The position numbers and the translations under genes are program-made. This document shows, piece after piece, positions 1 to 4,628 of a stretch of DNA of 6,091 nt. Within the stretch, counting starts at the first letter, position 1; every line of letters starts with the position of its first letter. The DNA is from Clostridiales bacterium (GTDB lineage Bacteria; Bacillota; Clostridia; Lachnospirales; Lachnospiraceae). The notes beneath the pieces are model-generated. The model worked only from the letters and a program-made list of their open reading frames with translations. It made no database searches and was not told the DNA's origin. The stretch covers positions 1 through 6,091 of the forward strand of contig JAJUHH010000196.1 of assembly GCA_029267975.1 (NCBI GenBank), read 5' to 3'.

Positions 1-179
1 ATTCTCTTATATCCCATGGTACCTGACATACCCTTTAAGGAATGTGCCGCACGAAAGATCTCATTAATGGTATCCTCGTTTTCGGGTTCACGCTCCAGAA
101 TTAACAGGTGCTGATTTAAGCTTTGCAAATGCTCCTTGGTTTCTTCAACAAAAATCTCTAGGTATTGACTTACGTCCAT
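1..179 (-). CDS. cheA: Chemotaxis histidine kinase CheA, N-terminal HPt part (runs off the window)
   Basis: Only the first 59 complete codons are present; the reading frame stays open to base 1 and the rest of the gene lies outside. CheA is the cytoplasmic kinase that couples chemoreceptors to the motor: it autophosphorylates a histidine in its N-terminal HPt domain and passes the phosphate to CheY and CheB. The visible part is a typical HPt start. It begins MDVSQYLEIFVEET, continues with an acidic helix, and then has the hallmark FRAAHSLKGMSGTMGY, which places the phosphoacceptor at His46. The ATG at 179-177 is well supported because the family normally starts a few residues before this helix and a good ribosome binding site precedes it. 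It lies 18 bases downstream of the cheB stop, as in the Bacillus and clostridial fla/che operons. The kinase, dimerisation and CheW-like domains cannot be checked here. Confidence 0.95.
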   Translation of the reverse strand, partial: MDVSQYLEIFVEETKEHLQSLNQHLLILEREPENEDTINEIFRAAHSLKGMSGTMGYKR

Positions 180-187
180 GCTAATAA

Positions 188-196
188 CCCACCTTT
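188..196 (-). promoter_or_regulatory. Ribosome binding site of cheA
   Basis: On the minus strand the bases AAAGGTGGG lie about 8 bases before the cheA ATG, which is normal Shine-Dalgarno spacing. Most of the site falls inside the 18-base cheB-cheA gap, just after the cheB TGA at 200-198, so ribosomes finishing cheB may re-initiate on cheA. The coupling is an inference from the spacing. Confidence 0.7.
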
Positions 197-197
197 C

Positions 198-1478
198 TCA
201 TCGTTTGTAAACGTTTCTTATGATGGCATCTGATACTTCACTGAGTCCAACCACTTCATCAACGAGACCGGCCTCCTTTACCACTTTAGGCATTCCGTAT
301 ACAATGCAGGTCTCTTCGTTCTGTGCGATTACATGAATATTATGCTTCTTATATAACTGTGAAATCCCGGCGGTTCCGTCACCACCCATCCCTGTGAGTA
401 CAACACAGGTGATTTCTTCAAAATCGCTATCCAGCAGTGATTCATACATGATATCTGCGCAAGGCAGCAGTCCATGTCTGGCTGGCTCCTTGGTCACGGT
501 AAGAAAATAGCTTCCATCCTCACCGCGCTTTAGCCTCATCTGATGACCGCCTTTTGCAATGTATACGGTTCCCTTCACTAAGCGGTCCCCGTCCTCTGCT
601 TCCTTTACACGGATCTTGCTGAGCTCGTTTAAGCGGTCAGCCAGGGATTTGGTGAAACCTCCCGGCATATGCTGTACCACCAGTACCGCTGCATCAAGGT
701 CTGCCGGTAGTCCCGGGATCACTGTGTGAAGAGCCTTAGGGCCACCAGTGGAACAGGCCAGGGCCACTAGCTTACCCCTTCCCGTATTCACCTGCTTCTT
801 CTTCCTGGGAAGAGCAACTGTTTCCTTAACTGTATCTTGTCCCTGAAGAGCTTCTTCTTTTTCCTGAACTACTGCACTTTCCTTGGCTGCACCTTTTTTT
901 GAACTGTCTGCTGGGCCTTGTGAGGGCCTGCCAGGCTGATCATTTGTCTTTGATGCTTTTTTTTCCATATCAGAGACGACAGCCAGTGTTGCCTTGATAT
1001 TATTCATTATGGAGCTTATGGTGTCTTGTACCTGTGCCTGAGCCTGCTCCTGAATCCCTTGTGCATCTGTTGCAGCAGCCAGACAAAGAAGCAGCCTGTC
1101 AGAGAATTGATTGCTCTTTACCTCAGTAAAGCTTTCCGGCTTGGTGACAAAATCAAAGGCTCCCAATTCCAAAGCCCGGATGGTTTCTTTTGCATCCCTC
1201 TTGGCCATGGTAGAGACTATGATTACCTTAAGCTTCATATTTCTTAACTTAAGTTCGGCAAGCAATTCAAGTCCGTTCATCCTGGGCATGTTGATATCCA
1301 GAAGTACGGCATCAAATTCCTTCCCTCTCTCTTCAATGAGTGAGAGTCCCTCTAAACCATTTGTTGCCTCAGCACTTACCTTGAAACGTCCATCCTTACT
1401 AATTATATCAGAGAGGACCCTTCTCATGAGTGCAGAGTCATCTATTATTAAAATATTTTTCGCCATCATTCCACCCAT
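198..1478 (-). CDS. cheB: Chemotaxis response regulator protein-glutamate methylesterase CheB, with long linker
   Basis: CheB removes methyl groups from glutamates on chemoreceptors (and can deamidate glutamines), resetting receptor sensitivity after CheA phosphorylates it. Residues about 7-130 form a receiver domain: acidic pair Asp13-Asp14, phosphoacceptor Asp61 in LLDINMPRMNG, Ser89 and Lys113 in FVTKPE. Residues about 236-426 form the methylesterase domain with the catalytic triad Ser243 (ACSTGGP), His270 (VVQHMPGGF) and Asp367 (GMGGDG), so both activities look intact. At 426 residues it is longer than the usual 340-370. The excess lies in a roughly 95-residue Gln/Ala/Lys/Glu-rich linker (about 140-234), and there is no aromatic residue between 126 and 274. 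The start is uncertain. The ATG at 1478 gives the longest form, but ATGs at 1469 and 1466 would give MMAKNILIIDDSA or MAKNILIIDDSA, closer to the family norm. The GGGTGG at 1476-1471 would be an unusually close ribosome binding site for them. It is preceded by a 116-base structured gap and followed closely by cheA. Confidence 0.96.
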   Translation of the reverse strand: MGGMMAKNILIIDDSALMRRVLSDIISKDGRFKVSAEATNGLEGLSLIEERGKEFDAVLLDINMPRMNGLELLAELKLRNMKLKVIIVSTMAKRDAKETIRALELGAFDFVTKPESFTEVKSNQFSDRLLLCLAAATDAQGIQEQAQAQVQDTISSIMNNIKATLAVVSDMEKKASKTNDQPGRPSQGPADSSKKGAAKESAVVQEKEEALQGQDTVKETVALPRKKKQVNTGRGKLVALACSTGGPKALHTVIPGLPADLDAAVLVVQHMPGGFTKSLADRLNELSKIRVKEAEDGDRLVKGTVYIAKGGHQMRLKRGEDGSYFLTVTKEPARHGLLPCADIMYESLLDSDFEEITCVVLTGMGGDGTAGISQLYKKHNIHVIAQNEETCIVYGMPKVVKEAGLVDEVVGLSEVSDAIIRNVYKR

Positions 1479-1490
1479 TTCTACATTTTC

Positions 1491-1512
1491 AAGTAAAAAT
1501 TCATTTTTACTT
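1491..1512. repeat. Perfect 22-bp palindrome upstream of cheB
   Basis: The arms AAGTAAAAAT and ATTTTTACTT are exact reverse complements separated by two bases. As RNA from the minus strand this makes a 9-bp A/U-rich stem with a UGAA loop, ending 12 bases before the most upstream cheB ATG. It could be an RNA hairpin affecting cheB translation, or a DNA operator. It is not followed by a U-tract and has no G/C in the core of the stem, so it does not look like a terminator. The structure is visible; its function is unknown. Confidence 0.6.
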
Positions 1513-1520
1513 TACTGTGT

Positions 1521-1570
1521 TTCCTGTCCTAAGGCCTTACAAAAGGACTTTTCTGAGTTATTAACAGGAA
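1521..1570. repeat. Inverted repeat with nested repeats in the PilZ gene-cheB gap
   Basis: On the minus strand TTCCTGT (1570-1564) is the exact complement of ACAGGAA (1527-1521), 36 bases apart. Inside are a second pair, GTCCT (1548-1544) with AGGAC (1530-1526), and the self-complementary AAGGCCTT (1538-1531). The pairs share two bases, so a slightly frayed nested hairpin is possible. No U-run follows, so a rho-independent terminator is unlikely. It begins 24 bases after the stop of the PilZ gene and could stabilise the 3' end of the upstream message or form part of the cheB leader. Stems of this length can also arise by chance. Confidence 0.4.
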
Positions 1571-1594
1571 GCGCATGCTAAAAGCAAGTACAAA

Positions 1595-2356
1595 TTATAA
1601 TCTGTCTAATTTCCTTCTCTTACGCTCCTGTTCAAATATGTATTTAATGACAGCTTCTCTTTCCCATTGTAATATGTCTGTAAACTCTACCCGTGTTTCA
1701 TATACATTGCTTCTTGTCTGGATACGGTTAGAGCTAATCACCTTAGCGTTTAATACCGGTTTTCTTAAGTCCACCTCGTAGATAAAATCTAATTTGATAC
1801 GAAGCTTATCCCCCGCCTTATACTCCACATTGGAGGTGAATTTGGCTCCGCCGCCGCTTAAGTCCGTCATGGTAGCTTGATTCCATTCCTTGTCATAGCG
1901 ACTGAGGAGGGTTACCAGTTCTTCCTTTTCCTGCTCGCTGCTATATCCTCCTGTAGTCAGCATCCTGCTTAAGGTTTCTTCTTCTGTTGTAATCTTACGA
2001 TATTCAATATCATGCATTAATTCAAGCCTGTAATACTGTCTTCTTTGAAATTTTTCAGGGCTGCTGACGATACGCATTGCACACAGCACGGTTTTATTTT
2101 CCCTAAAATTCCGAAGAACAACACTGTTGCAGTGATACAGTCCCTTTTCCGTATAAAATAGCAGATTAAAAGTTTTACCGACTTCCATGATTACGGTTTT
2201 ACCTGCAACAATTGGGGTCATAATATGAATGATGTCATCCTCAACAAACTCTACAAATTGACTGGCAAAGTTTCTTGACCTCTGTAACGGCTTCCCGTCC
2301 CGATCCACGATTCTGATGTCAATTTTATCACCTGCTGATAGTAAATCTCGAAGCAT
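1595..2356 (-). CDS. PilZ-domain c-di-GMP receptor, YcgR/YpfA-like flagellar brake protein
   Basis: This 253-residue cytoplasmic protein has the two-domain plan of YcgR/YpfA (DgrA) proteins, which bind c-di-GMP and slow or stop the flagellar motor. Residues about 8-98 form the N-terminal beta-rich YcgR-type domain (GDKIDIRIVDRDGKPL onward). Residues about 103-240 form the PilZ domain with both ligand motifs: the arginine motif QRRQYYR (RxxxR as Arg106-Arg110) and DLSGGG (DxSxxG, Asp165-Gly170). Binding of c-di-GMP is therefore expected. About 54 residues separate the two motifs, more than in a compact PilZ domain, and about 121-157 look like a charged, mostly helical insertion. The C-terminus is strongly basic (EQERKRRKLDRL). 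The ATG at 2356 is supported by an excellent ribosome binding site. Its place between flhG and cheB supports a motility role; the motor target (MotA or FliG in studied homologues) is inferred. A function limited to c-di-GMP sensing elsewhere is possible but less likely. Confidence 0.9.
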   Translation of the reverse strand: MLRDLLSAGDKIDIRIVDRDGKPLQRSRNFASQFVEFVEDDIIHIMTPIVAGKTVIMEVGKTFNLLFYTEKGLYHCNSVVLRNFRENKTVLCAMRIVSSPEKFQRRQYYRLELMHDIEYRKITTEEETLSRMLTTGGYSSEQEKEELVTLLSRYDKEWNQATMTDLSGGGAKFTSNVEYKAGDKLRIKLDFIYEVDLRKPVLNAKVISSNRIQTRSNVYETRVEFTDILQWEREAVIKYIFEQERKRRKLDRL

Positions 2357-2362
2357 GTCCTT

Positions 2363-2370
2363 CCACCTCC
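2363..2370 (-). promoter_or_regulatory. Strong ribosome binding site of the PilZ gene
   Basis: The minus-strand bases GGAGGTGG lie six bases before the ATG at 2356 and match the 16S rRNA tail almost completely. This is the strongest translation signal in the window and fixes the start of the PilZ gene. It lies wholly in the 21-base gap after the flhG stop (TAG at 2380-2378), so the brake protein can be translated efficiently and independently of flhG. Confidence 0.85.
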
Positions 2371-2377
2371 CGAATAT

Positions 2378-3259
2378 CTACTTTTTAATGCGATATCTTA
2401 GTAAATTCGTAAATAATTGGGCAATTCCTTTTTTCTCGTTGGTATTCTCCTTCCCAGGTGCACATAACATAGCAGCAAAGGAGGTCAGAGTTTGAGTAAA
2501 TTGTGTATTGGGATATAGCGTAAGGGCAGGCTTCTGACGAATAACCGCCTTCGACACATTTTGATCCATGGGGATCGCTCCCAGATATTCCATTTTTATA
2601 TTTAAGAATCTGTTAACTACCAGACTCAATTTATCATATAGTTCTTTCCCATCCGTATGGTTATCAACACGATTTGCAACCATCCTGATCACTGTATCGG
2701 ATGTAGCAATGTCACTCCTTCTGTTCAGTGTTTTTAATAACGCATATGCATCAGTAATTGAGGTTGGCTCCGGGGTTACTACCAGTAACACCTCAGAGCT
2801 TGCTGCAACAAATTCAAGAACAGAATCATTGATTCCGGCTCCGGTATCTATAATAATGATATCAGCTCGTTCATCCAGCTCTACCAATTTCTGTATTAAA
2901 TAGACAATTTGATCTCTGGTCAGATTCGTTAGCTCCTGTATTCCGGATCCGCCGGAAATGAAACCTATATTATCAGGTCCCTGGGTTATGATCTCCGACA
3001 GGCTCTTTCCTCGAAACATAAGATCAGCAAGATTGTATTTTGGTCTGATTCCCAACATGACTTCAACATTGGCCAAGCCAAAATCAGCATCCAGTATGAC
3101 GACTCGTTTCCCTAGCCTGCTGAGTGCAATGGCCAAATTAACCGATACGCTCGACTTACCAACTCCACCCTTACCACTGGTAACCGTTATCACCCTTGCT
3201 GTTCTTCTGGGAGCAGACTGCTCATATACCATTTTTCTTAAACGTTCCGCCTGGTCCAT
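2378..3259 (-). CDS. flhG: Flagellar number regulator FlhG (YlxH), MinD-like ATPase
   Basis: FlhG is a ParA/MinD-family ATPase that works with FlhF to control the number and position of flagella; it stimulates the FlhF GTPase and contacts C-ring proteins. The N-terminus MDQAERLRKM carries the DQAxxLR motif typical of FlhG, the segment known in the Bacillus protein to activate FlhF. The deviant Walker A motif SGKGGVGKSS (28-37) has the signature Lys30 and P-loop Lys35. DADFGLANVE (57-66) is the switch I region, and IIDTGAG (136-142) is switch II. The last 16 residues (GIAQLFTNLLRYRIKK) look like the basic amphipathic membrane-targeting helix of this family. The length, 293 residues, is normal. 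The ATG at 3259 is the first in-frame start after a TGA at 3280-3278. The ribosome binding site is modest (AGAAAGG, or GGA nearer the start). Unlike many relatives, where flhF and flhG abut or overlap, a 145-base gap separates it from flhF. Confidence 0.96.
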   Translation of the reverse strand: MDQAERLRKMVYEQSAPRRTARVITVTSGKGGVGKSSVSVNLAIALSRLGKRVVILDADFGLANVEVMLGIRPKYNLADLMFRGKSLSEIITQGPDNIGFISGGSGIQELTNLTRDQIVYLIQKLVELDERADIIIIDTGAGINDSVLEFVAASSEVLLVVTPEPTSITDAYALLKTLNRRSDIATSDTVIRMVANRVDNHTDGKELYDKLSLVVNRFLNIKMEYLGAIPMDQNVSKAVIRQKPALTLYPNTQFTQTLTSFAAMLCAPGKENTNEKKGIAQLFTNLLRYRIKK

Positions 3260-3273
3260 AAAATTTCCATGCC

Positions 3274-3308
3274 TTTCTCAAAAGTCTTAGAGAAACTGTA
3301 TGTTTCTC
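3274..3308 (-). promoter_or_regulatory. Candidate alternative hairpins overlapping the flhG ribosome binding site
   Basis: On the transcribed strand GAGAAAC (3308-3302) is exactly complementary to GTTTCTC (3296-3290) across a 5-base loop, a 7-bp stem. Six bases of the second arm, TTTCTC (3295-3290), are equally complementary to GAGAAA (3279-3274) across a 10-base loop, and that segment overlaps the AGAAAGG ribosome binding site of flhG. The two stems cannot form together. In the second, the ribosome site would be partly hidden; in the first it is free. This resembles a simple translational switch. The complementarity is read directly, but regulation is only inferred, and the stems are short and A/U-rich. 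Confidence 0.4.
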
Positions 3309-3341
3309 CGGTGGGTAATTACACTATTTGCTGTGAAACCT

Positions 3342-3382
3342 AGGCTTCAAAGAATAAGCAAGGCTCTTTTTCAAGAAGCCTT
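3342..3382 (-). repeat. Overlapping inverted repeats just after flhF
   Basis: Two competing hairpins can be drawn on the transcribed strand. In the first, AAGGCT (3382-3377) pairs with AGCCTT (3365-3360), continuing after a single bulged U into CUU/AAG closed by a GAAA tetraloop. In the second, AGGCTTC (3381-3375) pairs with GAAGCCT (3348-3342), with AAAGA/TCTTT (3369-3365 and 3353-3349) stacked inside. A third partner, GGAGCC, lies just upstream (3394-3389). The first hairpin is followed by a U-rich but interrupted stretch, so it could be a weak or regulated terminator between flhF and flhG. It is not a canonical one. Expression of flhG must continue past it unless flhG has its own promoter, which I do not see. 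Confidence 0.45.
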
Positions 3383-3404
3383 TCCCGGCTCCCTGCCTTT
3401 AGCA

Positions 3405-4616
3405 TCACTGGCCTCTTAATAGCTGCTTTGCAATATTTTGTGCGTCCACTCTATCAACATCATCTGGTACATTTTGTCCAAAGGTTGCATAGGACAAGGG
3501 AGCTTCTGTCAGCATGCGAACATTAAACAGGTTTCCAATGGCACTGGTTTCATCCAGCTTTGTAAAAATCAGACTGTAATTGACAATCTCACGATAAGCT
3601 TCAGTAATCTTAACTAAATCACGATATTTCGTTGTTGCGCTTAATACAAGATATACTTCCCTTTCTTCCTCAGGAATTGCATTGATCAATTGTTCAATGT
3701 CGTCCCTTTGCTCCTTACTGCGATGAGAACGCCCAGCTGTATCTACAAAAATAAGATCATAATCCGCAAAATTCTCCTTTGCCTGCACAAGATCCTCTGC
3801 GGAATAGATGACCTCTAAAGGAATTCCCAGAATATTGGCATAGGTCCTCAATTGTTCAACAGCAGCAATACGATAGGTATCCGCAGTAAAAAACGCAACC
3901 TTTGCCTTATCCTTCATCTTGAATTTGGAAGCTATCTTGGCAATGGTAGTTGTCTTCCCAACACCGGTAGGACCGATAAAGAAAACCACCTTCGGCTTAC
4001 TTTCCCCAAGCTCTATCATCTTCGGCTGTCCCAGCTTCAGAATGATTTTCTGATAAATGCTGGCCAGGATATTATCCATGGAAGCCTCCTTCTTCAGCGT
4101 TCCTTCAATCTCTCCCAGAATCTGATTCGCAAACTTTTCATCCACCTCATTGGAAATCAGCTGGTTATAGACTAACTGGATAAAGGCCAGATTTCGATTG
4201 GATTGGGGCTGCTTTGTATTCTCCATCTCTGCACTCTGCATTTGAGGTATTCCCTCTTTCTCTGTGGAAATTGCTTCCTTTTCTCTTAGCTGCTTTTCTA
4301 GTAAACTCTGCAAATTATTCAGCTTAGCCTCAATGGCCGAGGGAGCTGCTGACGGCTCATCATCATAGATGATATCCGACGAAGGCTGCTTCCTAAAGGG
4401 AGCAGCGTAAGAAGTCATACGTTGCCGTTCGGTCTTAAAAGTAACATTTTCATCAACAGCAGCCGTAATTTCCACAAGCGGCTTACGAAACAGCTTATAT
4501 ATTCCTTTCGGCGATATGGTCTTTATATTCATAACAATAGCATCCTTGCCCAGCTCTTCCTTGGCGAGCATGATTGCTTCCGTTTCCGTATTCGCTTGAA
4601 ATTTCTTGATAATCAC
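3405..4616 (-). CDS. flhF: Flagellar biosynthesis GTPase FlhF (SRP family)
   Basis: FlhF is the third SRP-type GTPase, related to Ffh and FtsY. It marks the membrane site of flagellar assembly and helps recruit early basal-body parts. The N-terminal B domain starts with the family sequence MIIKKFQANTETEAIMLAKEELGKDAIVM and continues as a variable, charged region to about residue 140. The N domain runs about 141-205 and the G domain about 208-400. GTPase motifs are complete: G1 GPTGVGKTTT (215-224), G2 DTYRIAAVEQLRTYA (from 246), G3 DTAGR (292-296) and G4 TKLDE (352-356), followed by the family ending YATFGQNVPDD. The length of 403 residues is usual. The start is a GTG at 4616-4614. It overlaps the flhA TAG by one base (TAGTG), and family alignment of the first residues supports it. 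The N-terminal B domain and gene context separate it from FtsY and Ffh. Its partner FlhG follows after a structured 145-base gap. Confidence 0.97.
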   Translation of the reverse strand: MIIKKFQANTETEAIMLAKEELGKDAIVMNIKTISPKGIYKLFRKPLVEITAAVDENVTFKTERQRMTSYAAPFRKQPSSDIIYDDEPSAAPSAIEAKLNNLQSLLEKQLREKEAISTEKEGIPQMQSAEMENTKQPQSNRNLAFIQLVYNQLISNEVDEKFANQILGEIEGTLKKEASMDNILASIYQKIILKLGQPKMIELGESKPKVVFFIGPTGVGKTTTIAKIASKFKMKDKAKVAFFTADTYRIAAVEQLRTYANILGIPLEVIYSAEDLVQAKENFADYDLIFVDTAGRSHRSKEQRDDIEQLINAIPEEEREVYLVLSATTKYRDLVKITEAYREIVNYSLIFTKLDETSAIGNLFNVRMLTEAPLSYATFGQNVPDDVDRVDAQNIAKQLLRGQ

Positions 4617-4628
4617 TAAACTGTCACC
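4614..4628 (-). promoter_or_regulatory. flhA-flhF stop/start overlap with weak ribosome binding site
   Basis: The minus strand reads TAGTG at 4618-4614: TAG ends flhA and GTG starts flhF, sharing the G. A weak Shine-Dalgarno-like GGTGA (4628-4624) sits five to seven bases before the GTG, inside the last codons of flhA. The one-base overlap, weak site and GTG start together suggest that flhF is translated mainly by ribosomes arriving from flhA. This would keep FlhF low relative to FlhA; the coupling is an inference. Confidence 0.6.

Noticed and set aside
1111..1581. A plus-strand open frame of 156 codons opposite the start of cheB, and other plus-strand frames opposite flhA, flhF and flhG.
   Set aside because: They lie opposite well-identified genes, have no recognisable motifs and lack convincing ribosome binding sites. 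They are by-products of the coding strand.
1479..1594. A sigma-A or sigma-28 (SigD) promoter for cheB and cheA.
   Set aside because: I looked for TTGACA/TATAAT-like and TAAA/GCCGATAA-like pairs on the minus strand and found none with acceptable match and spacing.
2378..3259. FlhG as MinD or a plasmid-type ParA partition protein.
   Set aside because: The DQAxxLR N-terminus and the position directly after flhF in a flagellar operon identify FlhG; no minC, minE or parB is nearby.
3360..3382. Rho-independent terminator ending the transcript after flhF.
   Set aside because: The hairpin is real on paper but has a bulge and is followed by U-rich sequence broken by G, A and C instead of a U-run. 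The downstream genes belong to the same operon and no promoter is visible for them, so a full terminator is unlikely.
3340..3405. A 21-codon reading frame on the minus strand beginning with an ATG that overlaps the flhF stop (TGATG).
   Set aside because: The overlap would allow re-initiation, but the peptide has no recognisable features, the same bases are better explained as hairpin arms, and a frame this short is expected by chance. Conservation of the frame in relatives would be needed.
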